Below, piece after piece: positions 45,665 through 63,316 of a stretch of 64,000 nt of DNA. The translations under genes and the position numbers were made by a program. Source of the stretch: Sthenelais limicola. Taxonomy: Eukaryota; Annelida; Polychaeta; Phyllodocida; Sigalionidae. The stretch covers positions 8,326,773-8,390,772 of the forward strand of contig OW804098.1 of NCBI GenBank assembly GCA_942159475.1, given 5' to 3'. The notes under the pieces are model-generated. The model did not search any database. It had not been told where the DNA came from and was given only the letters and a program-made list of their open reading frames with translations. The stretch's first letter is position 1. Every line of letters begins with the position of its first letter.

Positions 45665-48002
45665 TTATTAGCGCTTTCTTCCCCCCACTCAGTGTCATTG
45701 ACAAGCCACTGTAGAATGAAAAAATGTAGATACCAAAGGTAGCAATAAGTTTTACTGTGTTGATCATTTCCTTTTGATGTCCCAGGCTCAGAGTTCAATA
45801 GCGTTGTTCAGAATTTACTGAAATCATTAAAGTAAGCAAAGGTTTGTTCCTCCAGCAAAGTTATACCTAGTTGTTGATTACCTTTATTGAGAATATATTC
45901 AATTCAGATCTGTTATGTTGAACCTTTAGAAATGAAATCCTACCAATGTACTCATGTGGATAACTGAAATTCGTTTTTTCCAATCCAAAGTTATAGGAGT
46001 ATATTAAATTAAACAATATTGGGTCATAGTGACTGAAATACGACCAGTACTTAGTAAAAATGTTGTAAAACCCGAAAACCAAGATTGTCAGTGCAACCTC
46101 ACCTGTTCCATCTTGAATTGTGGTGAGGGGGATCAACTGTGTACTTCATAGGATGTACCCAAACTTCTGTTCACTTAGCTTTGCTTCATATAAATAAAGA
46201 TGGGAAATTTGGCTTCTTAATGGCAGTACTTGGAATTCTCCTCTTGGAGTAGTACTCAGCATCACCTTTATCAACCAAATTAATATCTTCCAATCCCCGT
46301 ATTGACTTTATACTTCATACAGTTACCTCTCATAAACTTGAAAGGGATGTTGGATCAGCTGGCAGTACACCGAAAAAATCAATGAAAATACATTCACAGC
46401 AGGTAATTGGATATGATCAGCTATACTGCTCTAGAAATAACTGTTACCGATAAGATTTAGCTTACATTCAACAGTTCAAACCATACTCAACATTTCTACC
46501 GTAGATCACTTCCCACTTTACTGCAGCTCTCAGTTCCTTCTAACTTGATTGGGAATCCTTCAAGAGTTATGAATTGGAATTGCTTACTCATTTACTAGAA
46601 GGGGAGTCTCCAGCCCCTTTTGTGAACACGAGGCATGATGTCAGCAATTAGCGACCAGCTACAAGGACCTTAATAAAGAATGTAATGAAAGGGAGCCCAT
46701 TGTATGGATCGAACGGGCAGCAGGTTTCCCCATCTTCTCCTGGTTGCAGCTCTGATGACAGGAAGATGCCCTGTGGAACACAACGTCAGTATCCCCCCCC
46801 AAGCAATCTGAATTATCCACACCTATTGTTTCTTAGTTCATTTCAGCTAGAAATATTTTACTTGATGTTAGCATGATAAAAAAAAAAGCCAGTTCTTTTA
46901 AGACTTTCTAAGATACAAAAAGTATATCAAGTTTAATGGATGCAATCTGTAATCACATTAGGTTTAATGAATGTACTAACCAACCTTGATACAATGTAAT
47001 GCTTTAGTAAGTTAAACGGTACTTATGCACACGGTTCGTTGTTTAGTATTATACACATCTACTTGCTCATGTGTCCCTGTTTCAGATGCCCTTTTCCCTG
47101 AGCTTTCCTTGTTGGACTTCCGATTGATGAATCGTTAAAATAAAAAATACCAATTGAGTCTACACCTTGTAGATATAGTATGAAATTGAATTATATTTCA
47201 TGTATGATATAATATCATGAATTTCTGATTGGGAAAAAACTCATTTGAAAGAAGAGAAATAAGATCTCAAAGGAAAATTCCTGCTCTTTTCTTGCTGTTC
47301 CCTCCACAGGATACCTCGAATGGATTTTGTTCGTGCCAGTTTCTCATGGGCGATTGCATGAATATAAAAAAACACAATGCATATAGTATGGGAACCTATG
47401 GTGAACTCTCAATCAAAGTTAACAGTTAATACTGTTATGAAAGAAATTGATGAAATATGCAAACATTTGTTAACTTATTTGTTTCCAATCCAGATCTGGA
47501 ATGTGAGCCTATTTCTTAACCTGCAAAATGGCGTTTTCAAAGGAGAAGCAAGGAACAATGAAATACAAAGTTTTATCTTTTAATTAATTCTCAGAGAATT
47601 ATGACAAACTTTACAAGACTGCAATTAATACTGTTGTTATTGCATAAACAATATGGATACCAGCTCCTGTCCACATGGACTAATAGTAAAGAGATCCTGC
47701 TCTATGTGTAAAAATTAAGGAGACCAGCTCCTATTACATGTAGATAATGTGCCTAATGTAGGCAAAACATAACCCAGAGTCAACAGCAACTTACTATGAC
47801 CTTTGAACCATGACGTCGCTTCAATTGGTTTCCGCTGAACGGAGACCCTGAAGTAAGAAAATGGGTATACATTATTTAGCAAGTGTACAAAGTAATCTCC
47901 TGCTTGCTGCAATTAATATCGTGGCAGATACAGTACTTTTTTAATCTCCTGCTGCAATTAATATCGTGGCAGATACAGTACTATTTTACCGCGCGTAATA
48001 CT
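45665..48002. other. Region between the array and the minus-strand first exon
   Basis: Holds the degenerate unit copy (46165-46790) and mostly AT-rich sequence. A possible small minus-strand exon lies at 47847-47801 (acceptor TACTTCAG|G, donor CAAAG|GTCATAG; one open frame reads VSVQRKPIEATSWFK), but its phase does not fit the best donor of the upstream exon. CTGCAATTAATATCGTGGCA plus GATACAGTACT is duplicated in tandem at about 47908 and 47953. Confidence 0.4.
46165..46790. repeat. Degenerate copy of the array unit, right flank
   Basis: Colinear with the unit but strongly diverged: TTAGCTTTGCTTCATATAAA (unit: CTAGCTTTGCTTCACAATAA), GATGGGAAATTTGGCTTCTT, TACTGCAGCTCTCAG, AATCCTTCAAGAGTTATGAA, GCTTACTCATTTACTAG, GGGGAGTCTCCAGCCCCTTT, AACACGAGGCATGATG and GCGACCAGCTACAAGG. 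It separates the homogenised array from unrelated sequence. Confidence 0.7.
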
Positions 48003-48394
48003 TCGAAAAAATTGTCCAAACCTAGAATATCATCAGTTTTTTCTACAGAATCAGATAGGGACCAACTTTGAGAAGTTTGGCCCCAGTTCTGTAAGTAATT
48101 ATTGTCTCTGGTCATTGAGTGTCCTATGTGTGTGAATACTTCCTTGGCATGTAAAGTTACACTATTTCCTTCTTGAAAGCTTTCATTAAGTTGGCGTTCA
48201 TTGTTCGATAAGTGCAGTGCAGACTGAGTGCAAAACATTGTTTTCTTGGTTGATTCAAGAAGGGCCAAAACCCTGAAATCCTGTTTCATTCGGTATGTAT
48301 GTTTCTTCTTGTCGATCTTCCCGACGATACATCCGGGTTTCCTTTCGAAGAAAGAAAGGAATGCGTCCTCTTCGTGGCTAGTCCTAGGAGCCAT
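48003..48394 (-). CDS. Candidate first coding exon of an unrecognised minus-strand gene
   Basis: Opens at ATG 48394 (CATTATGG, purine at -3, G at +4) and stays open for about 130 codons to a donor GAA|GTATTA after 48003; read through, it stops at 47981. The peptide begins MAPRTSHEEDAFLSFFERKP and continues with polar sequence (KIDKKKHTYRMKQDF, LLESTKKTMFC, STKK-type basic patches, then acidic SDSVEKTDDILGLDNFFE). No domain, signal peptide or membrane segment is recognised. Length, Kozak context and the donor favour a real exon. It faces away from the PLEKHD1-like gene, with 1185 bp between the starts. The rest of the gene would lie at lower coordinates, across or before the tandem array. Confidence 0.45.
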
Positions 48395-53234
<4,840 letters not shown>

Positions 53235-54459
53235 GTAAGTGCTAACTTACTTAAGTGTTAATCAAACAAGGGCTATGTTGAGTCTGGTTTTACCGACTTC
53301 TCTTTAATTGGGTGTTGCCTTTAGAATATGTGCATGTTTCCTTTCTCTAATTCTCTAGGCAAGGAGCTTAATTGAATACCTTGTTTGTTTTTTTAGTAGA
53401 AAGCTTAATTTAATAGCTTGTTTGTTTTTGAGTAGAAATCCATTCATTTAGTTCCCGGAATTTCATCGAGAATTTAGCTGAGGGGTGCCGTCAGGCTTTT
53501 GTGAATTATTTGTCTCATGAGAAACACGGACTAATGTGGCCGGTTGTCTGTCGGTATTTGAAACATACCTGTCATTTAAACTCTTGTGTGTAATGACATC
53601 CCAGGGACGTTGGTTCTCCATCAAAGTAGACCCCCAGGCTAATGCTCAGTGTCCCTCCCTCGGGTATCAGACAGACTGCAAATCAATAAAGAGATGGAAG
53701 AATAGATACAACCTGTTGAAAAAGTTTAAACATATCTAGCCCGGGGTTAATGCTTCTCTATTTAACCAAAGGTTTATATTCTGAGGTAGGAATCGCTGAA
53801 GGAGGTTTTGACATAAAAGGAAAGGCTTGGGGGTCTTGTATACGGGGACGACACAGCAGGTTGAATTTCCCATTAATGAGTTAGCGCTGAAGAACTCGTT
53901 CTAAATTATAGTTACGCACACTGTTGTTCTTTCCTTTTATTTTAATCGGATCAGATTAGAACCAAGCGAATGAGTCTAAATTTAGTTACTAGTGTTGTTT
54001 CTTGGATTGCTCCTTCCATCAATATTTATAATTGGCTTTTAAATAATAGCTACAATTCTGTTCGTTTAATCTTCATTGTTTTAAAAGAGGTAACCTAGAA
54101 CAAAAATTCTCATTGTACTTCGATATATATGTTGATACCACGCAACGATTTGATTCATATGTACCAAATATATTCATCAAAATGCATTCTGCCTGATTTA
54201 TATTTTGGAGTTTTCCCAAAGTGTGCTCATTCGATTTCACTTCATTGGCCGTAGGAAAACTTTGCATTGTTTGCCCTATTGTTGTAATCGCCACAAACGG
54301 ACATAAGCTTCAATAGAAGTGCACAGTCTCTTGGTCGACCGCAGACATGCGGGTATTGCATGTGGTCAATACTTTCTACCTCGCCAATTACTACTGGGAG
54401 TGTCCCATGTGTAGCCACCCCCATCTGGCTAATGCGTATACAAGAATGGTTGGTTTAGA

Positions 54460-54696
54460 AGGGTCAGATTTTCAGAAAATGTACAATTCACCTTCACCTA
54501 TCTTCTCAAATAACCCGACTTTCAGACGAAAATAAAGTTCAAAATACAGTTCAACCTAACCAAACCGATTGCTAGAATCAATGCAATACCAAATATACTC
54601 GAATTTACCTAGTATTGATGAAATTGCAGCTTAATTTAGCAGGATTTACTAAAAGTGTATAGCTGCCAATTGTACATTTTCTGAAAATCTGACCCA
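54460..54696 (-). mobile_element. TGGGTCAG-family MITE, copy 4
   Basis: Reverse orientation (CACCTTCACC... at the left, GCTGCCAATTGTACATTTTC at the right); ends AGGGTCAGATTTTCAG and CTGAAAATCTGACCCA. Confidence 0.88.
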
Positions 54697-55362
54697 GTAT
54701 TGATGTCAGCTTTACACCGAATGATGTTTGATGCTCCATTTGTCAACGAAAGCTTCTTTATCAGTGTCTATTTGTGCTAGTATTCTTGTCATTTAGTATC
54801 ATATTGAGGCAGTCGCATATACTCCGCTCCACTGTTTTCATTCATGACCATTATTTTGACTTTTGGGGGTAATTTTTGCCAAATAACATCTCAGTCAGTC
54901 AGGGTTTGATTTATTGTAATAGGCCCTCGTGCTTTGGTGACTTCCTAAACTCCTACTTTCTTGAAAATGTTTGGCTTGTTCCGCCTTCCCCAACCCTAAA
55001 TCGGCTCTCGGCATTAGTACAGAATTAAAGGCTTATACATAGTTATTGTTTATACGACGATTTCTCCGCCCCCGACAATGGATTACATTCTCCAGTCTAT
55101 TTCGCCGAGCACTTTAATCGAAGCTATGTGGTTTGGCAGATTCATGTTAATTTCTTTAGTTTGTGATCATGTATGTGTAAAAGCAATAGAATAATACATT
55201 TGTATTGTGACAAAGTTGGCTCTGTCCCACGAAGGGAATTGTCTGAGATGACCCTGGAATATTATATTTGACGCTTGAAGAACAGTTTTGCATAACTTAT
55301 TACATGTATACATGCTCTACATTCAAGCTTTGCATGTCTTCAGTGGCCCCTCCGCACATACG

Positions 55363-55600
55363 TGGGTCAGATTTTCAGAAAATGTACAATTAGCAGCTCT
55401 CCACATTTAGGAAATTCTCCTAAAATAGACTGAAAAATGATGAATACCGGGAATATCTGAGTATATTTGGTATCGCGTTGATTTAAAGTATCAGTTCTGT
55501 TATGTTAAACTGCATTTTGAAGCTCACTTTTGTCTTAAATGTGGGTTATTTGAGAGGATTGGTGAAGGCGAATTGTACATTTTATGAAAATCTTACCACC
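55363..55600 (+). mobile_element. TGGGTCAG-family MITE, copy 5
   Basis: Left end TGGGTCAGATTTTCAG; the right end is diverged (TTTATGAAAATCTTACC). CACATACG occurs on both flanks, which may be chance or a different duplication length. Confidence 0.8.
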
Positions 55601-56529
55601 CACATACGTACATTGATGTTGCATGAGGCTGCATGTGTTGTGTTGGAATAACCTACATCCTCCTCCATGCAGGTAGACTCCAGTGTAAACGGTCTTTGGC
55701 ACCTGTGTAATTACACTCATGCTGAGCCACTAGGGCATGCATTAGACTCACCGTTTTACCCTCGCCGCAAGCCCCCAAGGAACCCGGTCGTGCTATACAC
55801 AATAAGGGTCAAGTGGAATTTAAATGATCTCTGTCTGGGTTCTATTTCATGGAAGATTTGTGTCTCCCCTGGTGTAGTTTAAACTTTTATTATATTTTAT
55901 TTTCATACAAAAACGATATATATGAAGCGAATTATCTGTCATATTGAGGTAGTTTAAGGTCGCTGTGGGATATTCATTCAAACCACAGTTCGTAGAAATA
56001 AAACATGACAAATGAGTGAACCGAATATAGTGACATCCACTTAAAATCAAGCTTATAGATTGTTCAGCGGTATATATCCTTTAAAACGGTTTTTAAAAGG
56101 ATATAATCAATGCTAAGATAGTTTTTAAAAAAAATATCTTAGCATTGAGGAAGGAGTACAATAGTAAGTACAGGCTACTGACGGAAATATGGTGAAAATC
56201 AGGAGATATACCTGTTCAAAAGAAATAAAAACGTTTTCAAATCAAATCAAATCAAGTAATTAAATGCAGGAAAACATTGTATTGCACTTCTGTCCAGATT
56301 CTGGGTTTACTGAACTATCAGATCTGACTTTCAGATATCATGTTCAGATATCACGTTGTTGTACAATCAATACGGGCATGTGATCTATGATGGTGGAGAT
56401 CAGGCCATTACTGGTTCTGCTGATCTATTTACATGCGATACATTGTGGTAATTGTGTGTACGTTTGTATACAATACGCTACAATACGTTCCCTGCAGATC
56501 CACCCCGTAGAGATATAAAGAGATATACA

Positions 56530-56730
56530 GTCTTGGTCCAAAGATGATAGAGTCCCTTCAAACGAAGGGAAAGCCTCTCGCCTCTAACCGATAATATATC
56601 ACACACATTATAATTCCATTAAGACGGCAAAATGTCATTATATTCCCATTAAAACGCCGAGTCTTAGGCCGATTAGCGCAGCAGGCTGACATACCATTTT
56701 TATCTGATCTGAGGGTTTGTGCCTAGAATG
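56530..56730 (+). mobile_element. CTAGGCCCAAA-family TIR element, copy 1
   Basis: About 200 bp with interior words AGAGTCCCTTCAAACGAAGG, AAAGCCTCTCGCCTC, TCCCATTAAAACGCCGAG and GCTGACATACCATTTTTATC. The ends (TCTTGGTCCAAA / TTTGTGCCTAGA) are degenerate inverted repeats. Confidence 0.7.
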
Positions 56731-57886
56731 CACCATGGTTGTGTATATATTCCCAAACGATAAGTCTTATCGATGTTATCTCACAGCTCATTAAATGTGT
56801 CATAGAAACCACCTTTTCTACATTAGAAACTACCCTGTCTCTTAAAAATATAGATCTTATAGATGGGAGTAGGGTCGCTATATAGATTGGACCGGTAGAT
56901 AATTGATGGTTTCTTTAAGATTATACATAAAAGTGCTGTTCTTGATGATACTTTTTTCCCACGATTTTTCGGGCGACTTGTTCTTCATTGGGTGATATGG
57001 TAAAAAATGTAATCTATTGGCCTTTTAATAGTCGACTGATCCATTCTAAGTGATTGGTAATCTTTTAAAACATTATTTTGAAAGGTCTGCGTTGATCACA
57101 CGATTAACTTAGGTAGAATTTAAGGTATGTTGGTTATGATTTTCCATTATATGAATATGTAAGCCCCTTAAAGGTCGGTGGTTTGGCGATATTGCCCTGT
57201 GATAAGTATATAGATTGTTGGACTATGCCCGATTAAAGATATATGCGGGTGTCATCACACACGCCACCTAGCGGCTCCTATTTTTCTTTGAAATAGTTTA
57301 TTATCATCATAAGTTGAGATGTATTTGTGCTCCATTTTCAATATCAACAGGGTTTATTTTTATTAAAGCAGTTTGGAGTCATGTTTTTCAGGATTCATTT
57401 TTATTGATTATGCTGTTTGATTACTAAATTTGGGTGATGTGGTCATCTTCAAATGACCACAACTTTTTTTTAACCTCGTCAACATACTGTTTTTCTTTGG
57501 TAAATCTGTAGCATAATATACCAAATATATGTATAGAAAGTTTTGATGAAAAGTCACCGATCATTATTTTTTTATATATTGAAATGTGAAAAAAAAAACA
57601 TTTTCCCATAGACTTCAATGCTAAAGCACTGTTATTTTCAAGGGGCTGTAGAAAAAAAAATAAGTCGTTGACATGTACTTTTTTTTTCATTTCTTGCTTT
57701 CTTATGTAGTCAGGAATGATCCCTGAACGTTTCATAAAAAAGTCACCGACCAATTTTTTTCCCATTGAACACCCGCATATACCTTTAAGTAACCCTAATG
57801 TTCAGTCAGACTTGTGAGTACTACGAGTAGAAAAACCTCCCAGGGTTTGTGGAGTGTTGCCACTAAGAGATGTATATGTACGTATA

Positions 57887-58098
57887 TGGGTCAGATTTTC
57901 AGAAAATGTAAAATTTGCAGCTGTACACATTTAGTCAATTCTGCTAGTCAGTAAATTCGCGTATATTCTGCATTGCATTGATTCTAGCGATCTGTTTGGT
58001 TAGGTTGAACTGTATTTGAACTTTATTTTTGCCTGAAATTTGGACTATTTGAGAACATTGGTGAAGTTGAATTGTACATTTTCCGAAAATCTGTCCCC
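57887..58098 (+). mobile_element. TGGGTCAG-family MITE, copy 6 (internally deleted)
   Basis: 212 bp, shortened in the middle; the sequence flanking both ends is TA. Ends TGGGTCAGATTTTCAG and CCGAAAATCTGTCCCC. Confidence 0.85.
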
Positions 58099-58716
58099 TA
58101 TACAATGCAGTCTGTTGGCTGATCCATATATCTCCACCGTACACGGATTGTAATCTTGCTCTTATCATCGCATATTTACTTATATAGATATTATATTATA
58201 TTTTGTCTTTTCACCCATTTAAACATAATCATTCATATTCCACATTAAGAAACTTATTTCAAATCATGTTTTCTCCTCGATTTTCTTTAAAATCACAATC
58301 AGTAGAATTGTTTACTGGGCGTAATTCGTCATTGAATGTACTTGCCCGAAGTAATCATGGAACACTGATAATTTCGTTATTGTGTTTTTCCACTTTTTAA
58401 CAAACAGATTACTATAATGGGATTTTCCTCGTGGATGGTTCATTCTATTCATTGCATTTCATCAGATTTCACATAAACTAGTCGAACCGATTTTGGTCGG
58501 GTTCAATCCGGCCGGGGGATGTTTAGAAAGCGACATGACCATCAACAAGTGTCAGATGTGTGCTCGAGTAGTGGTCGATATATTCATGGTTAGTTGGATA
58601 TGAATTGATTGCAGACAGGAAATGCCCCCAGCAAGAATTTGACCCTGGTGTTTCGCCCGGGGGACACCACCAGTGTACCCTGGTACCCCATCCTACAACG
58701 TGTCCATACTATTATA

Positions 58717-58954
58717 AGGGTCAGATTTTCAGAAAATGTACAATTCGCCTTCACCAATCCTCTCAAATAACCCACATTTAAGACAGAAATGAGCTTCAAA
58801 AATGCAGTTTAACATAACAGAACTTATACTTTAAATCAATGGGATCCCAAATGTACTCAGATATACCTGGTATTCTTTATTTTTCAGCCTAATTTAGGAG
58901 AATTTCTTAAATGTGTAGAACTGCCAATTGTACATTTTCTGAAAATCGGACCCA
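58717..58954 (-). mobile_element. TGGGTCAG-family MITE, copy 7
   Basis: Reverse orientation, flanked by TA on both sides; ends AGGGTCAGATTTTCAG and CTGAAAATCGGACCCA. Confidence 0.88.
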
Positions 58955-60306
58955 TAACCTGGAACATTGGGAAGTGTTGGTGGCAATGAATGTCCTTGGG
59001 GTAGTTCTAGGGCCATTTGAATTATTTCTTTAGCTAGCCTTGTGTAAAATAAGTTTTCACCCCGCCCAACTATGCTATTGGCTACAGGGGGAACCTTTTG
59101 AAGTACAATCAATAAAAAGTACCATTCACTTATTTTCTTTAAAAAAAACAGTATAAAAACAACCCCTGTTGGGTATAAACTGTCTCTTTTGTATTTGTAA
59201 GTGGCTTAGTCACAGTCGTAGAAAAGCTGCACTAGAAAGGTTTTTTTTCAGTATTTAATTCTATTCAAAGTCATGTTGAATTTAGATGGGAAAGGGAATG
59301 AATAGTCACCGAGGATATATATATATGTATATATATATATATATCCTCTCTTTGATATAAACAGGTACACATCTTTAGTGAAGGATAGCGTGGTATAACA
59401 CAATATTGTTAGTGTTAGGTATACCCATGTTCCTAGCCATGAACATTGATCTTGCCAGCGGCAGTCTCTCCTCCATAAAGGTTATTGAGGACGGCAGTGT
59501 GTGCGGCCCTGTTATTTCCACGGCTAGAAGTATGAAATTCAAACCATATCATTGATCATTATATATCATTGATCAATCGAGTAATACTGTCTATGCTAGG
59601 AACTTCTAAAATAGAATAAAGAATTACTCCCTTCGAAATAGCTAAAGATTTAGGATTTAATCTTAAAGGTACAGCCATAGTGATACTGCATTTTTTACCT
59701 CCCTGTATGAAAGAGTTCAAAAATCCGAGATGGTGTTTTCAGATTATGTTCTTTCATGACAATTAAGGTGGTAGCAAATGTTCAATGTCATAATACCGTA
59801 TTTTTATCTTAAAACGATCCTTAAGAATTTCTGAGTTCACCATCAGAATCTTTAGACTCACAGATGGTGTCCCGAGTGACTTACACGTATCGTGTTTCCC
59901 TGGAAATATTTTCTCGGAAATCAGATAATAAATCCTTTCTGAAAGGCATCACATGCTTGGATGCAGGGGCAGTTTCTATGAAATATTTCCTTGAGGGAAC
60001 CCACCATCTGAAGAATATTATATTTTTGTGCTGACCTTCAAAAATCGTGGGGAATTAGGAACAAATGTCTCGGTTATGCTGAACATGTGGGGTGGTAAGA
60101 AAATAGTTTAGGGACGGAGGTAATTAGTATTATGGTTACCACGGTATATTTTTTTAAAATAAATTTTATTAAGTCCAGTTCCGTTGCGGTTTACAATGTT
60201 AATCTCATGGAGCCCATTTCGTATCAACATTCATTTCACATTTAGGTATATCATTTTGAATTTTCATGGTAAAACAAATCTAAAATACCTGGAGATGTGT
60301 ATCATA

Positions 60307-60542
60307 TGGGTCAGATTTTCAAAAAGTGTACAATTGGTAGTTGTACACTTTAGTAAATTCTGCTAAATTAGGCTACAATTCGGTCAATATTAGGTAAATT
60401 CGAGTATACTCGGCATTGCATTGATTCTAGCAATCTGTTTGGTTAGGTTGAACTGTATTTTGAACTTTATTTTCGTCTGAAATTTCGATTATTTGAGAAG
60501 ATTGGCGAAGTTGAATTGTACATTTTCTGAAAATATGACCCA
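60307..60542 (+). mobile_element. TGGGTCAG-family MITE, copy 8
   Basis: Flanked by TA on both sides; ends TGGGTCAGATTTTCAA and CTGAAAATATGACCCA. The interior matches copies 3 and 11. Confidence 0.88.
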
Positions 60543-61032
60543 TATAGGATATATTATTCAAGATTTATAGAAACATTGTATATTAAGTGTATTATGATAT
60601 ATTATTCGAGATTTATAGATACATTGTATATTAAGTGTAGCATTATACGTGTGGCAATGTTATCCTTACTCAATGCCCATTGGACCTACTCCCACTTGTA
60701 ATATTAATACTGAGCTGCTGTCTGCTTTCTGGTGTGACCATATGTTTGCCATGCCCCTCGCTAGAGCTCAATGTCCCACTTCTCTTTTCCATTTAGCTCT
60801 GAGGCTCTTTAGTTTGAGCAGACAGCCATTGCTTGATACCGTATTCAAAGCCCTTTACCCAAATGTTTTCACTGTGGTGGTGGTCGATTTAGCTCTGACA
60901 CATGGGTTCTATATTCAAAAGCAGACAAGTATTTTGAGGGTGTTGCATGGTTCAGGGAAAGGTCATTCGGTGAATATAATAGTTGAAGGACTAATTCTTT
61001 CTAATGCAACGCCATCCTAAAAGCACGATCCA

Positions 61033-61234
61033 TCTAGGCCCAAACTTGAGAGAGTCCCTTCAAATGAAGGTAAAGCCTCTCGCCTCAAACCGCAAAGAGT
61101 CATTATAATTCCATCAAGACCGCAAAATATCATGATTATACTCCCATTAAAACGACGAGTCCTAGGCCAGGAAACCGATTAGTGAAGTAGGCTGACATAC
61201 CATTCTTATCTGATCTGAAGGTTTGGACCTAGAG
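61033..61234 (+). mobile_element. CTAGGCCCAAA-family TIR element, copy 2
   Basis: Best-preserved ends of the family: TCTAGGCCCAAACTTGAG and GAAGGTTTGGACCTAGA, an inverted repeat. Interior words are as in copy 1 (GAGAGTCCCTTCAAATGAAG, GCTGACATACCATTCTTATC). Confidence 0.75.
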
Positions 61235-61278
61235 TGGATCTTTTTTTGTATGGAAATCGGTATCAGTGCTTTACTTTA

Positions 61279-61515
61279 TGGGTCAGATCTTCAGAAAATG
61301 TACAATTCGCATTCACCAATCCTCTCAAATAACCCACATTAAAGACATAAATGAGCTTCAAAATGCAGTTCAACATAACATAACTGATACTTTAAATCAA
61401 TGTGATACCAAATATACTCAGATATACCCGGTATTCATCGTTTGTCAGCCTAATTTAGCAGAATTTCCCAAATGTGTAGAGCTGCCAATTGTACATTTTC
61501 TGAAGATCTGACCCT
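61279..61515 (-). mobile_element. TGGGTCAG-family MITE, copy 9
   Basis: Reverse orientation, flanked by TA on both sides; ends TGGGTCAGATCTTCAG and CTGAAGATCTGACCCT. Both arms share the same T-to-C/A-to-G change, so the inverted repeat stays paired. Confidence 0.88.
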
Positions 61516-61836
61516 TATACTTAGGTTCATTCCGCATGGCTTCGTATTCCATATCAGCCCCCTTTCGTTTCTATTCATCAAAGTTTAAGATGAAACCAAT
61601 GTCCATTAAGTCAGTATATATGAATATGTATTAAGCCTCCGACGAGATTGTCTGCCTTCATGTATATAGTATGGAAATAGGGTATGTATATTTTACCATC
61701 AGACACTCGTTACACTGATTTATGGCTTCTAAAAATGTAAGTCGTTCGTGTTTATGTCTGCTATTTGTAGCTATAGGGTTGTCGACGCTTCTTCTATATT
61801 ATACTCATCCAGTATGTTTTTTATCAGCATTATGTA

Positions 61837-62071
61837 TGTCAGATTTTCAGAAAATGTACAATTCACCTTCACCAATCTCTTCAAATAACCCACATTTCAG
61901 ACGAAATTAAAGTTCAAAATACAGTTCAACCTAACCAAAGAGATAGCCAGAATCAATGCAACGCCGAATATACTCGAACTTACCTAGTATTGACCAAATT
62001 GCAGCCTAATTTTGCAGAATTAACTGAATGTGTAGAGCTGCCAATTGTATATTTTCTGAAAATCTGACCCA
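61837..62071 (-). mobile_element. TGGGTCAG-family MITE, copy 10
   Basis: Reverse orientation; the left end is shortened by two bases (TGTCAGATTTTCAG); right end CTGAAAATCTGACCCA. Confidence 0.85.
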
Positions 62072-62216
62072 TGTACTTCCATCGGTCGTGCCCCGGTTGC
62101 TTCTCCATGGCCATGGATTTCAATATTCCAATTGGTATTTGTTTAGTAGTGTGTTATACAATGGTGGCTAATGACATACTTGTCAACTCTTGCGCAAACT
62201 CTTTACAATATTATGT

Positions 62217-62615
62217 CATCCGTTTTAGGATAATAAGTCATAAGTCGCAAAATATGGATTTTGAGATATTACCATATTTGAAAAGAGGAGGTCGAGCTGA
62301 TTCCAATGATAGTAAACATTAGGACACCTAATAAGTATTTCTATATTTAAATTTGATATTTTTATTTTTGGAAAAAAGTTTGCAATGTTTCTGGAAGGGT
62401 AATTACCAGTAAAGTAACTAAATATACTCCATACGAAGGCCTTCAAAACGCCAGACATATTTAATACAATGTCCCGAAATTTGTGACATGGATTCATATG
62501 ACTATGAGTGCTAAACCCTCTAAAAATCAGAACATTTCAGTAGAGAGATCTTGTGAAATAAACACTTTGAAAAATATAAATTTTGCGACTTGTGACTCAT
62601 TTTCCTATGACACAT
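62217..62615. mobile_element. Second copy of the 409 bp TIR element
   Basis: Colinear with 26327-26735: AAGTCATAAGTCGCAAAA at the left, TTTTGCGACTTGTGACTCAT at the right, with shared interior words TTTGAAAAGA.GAGGTC.AGC, AATGATAGTAAAC and CTAATAAGTATTTCTA. Clearly diverged, so not a recent duplicate. Confidence 0.75.
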
Positions 62616-62990
62616 AACATCTAATGTTATCGCCATTTGCAGTAGAATGGATAACTTCTTGAAAGGTGGCGAGATCCTTTATCATTCATGGGATTCTATT
62701 ATTCTATTATTTAATGTTCTCGTTTTGCATTAACCAAAACCATTGAAGATGGCTGAGTCCATTCTTTCTCTAGCCTGTCCTCTGCAATAATGCAGGTGTA
62801 GTTGGTAAGGAGAGAATAGTGAGGCCACCCTTTGTCAAATTTACGCATGACGTCGTGAATTCATTATTCTTCCGAATCCAAGCATACCTATATACACTTG
62901 ACTTGACTGAACCTTGGAATATAATAAATCATCTTTATTAGTTTTAGTTGTATTGTTTATATAACCATGTTAGCTATCTAAATCGTACAC

Positions 62991-63316
62991 TCTAGGTCCA
63001 AACCTAGATCAGATAAGAATGGTATGTCAGCCTACCTCGCTAATCTATATCCCTGCCTAGAACTCGGCGTTTTAATGGGATTATAAGGACAGTTTGCGGT
63101 CTTAATGGAATTATAAATGGTGCATTGTTACCCTTACGTAAAAATATTGTAATGTTCGGCAGGACTTGAAATCCTCCCCATGTCGGGAGTTTAGGTCCGC
63201 CGACATTGTCATAACGACAAAATAAAAGTCTCAACAACAACAATAATGGCACTTTGCGGTTTGAAGCGAGAAGCTTTCCCTTCGTTTGAAGGGACTCTCT
63301 CAACTTTGGGCCTAGA
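62991..63316 (-). mobile_element. CTAGGCCCAAA-family TIR element, copy 3 (with internal insertion)
   Basis: Opposite orientation: TCTAGGTCCAAACC at the left and TTTGGGCCTAGA at the right. About 120 bp of unrelated sequence (about 63118-63240) interrupts the shared interior. Confidence 0.7.

Noticed and set aside
47801..47847. Second exon of the gene starting at 48394
   Set aside because: Joined to the GAA|GTATTA donor it reads into a stop within nine codons; the open frame needs a different phase, so I left it as a possibility only.
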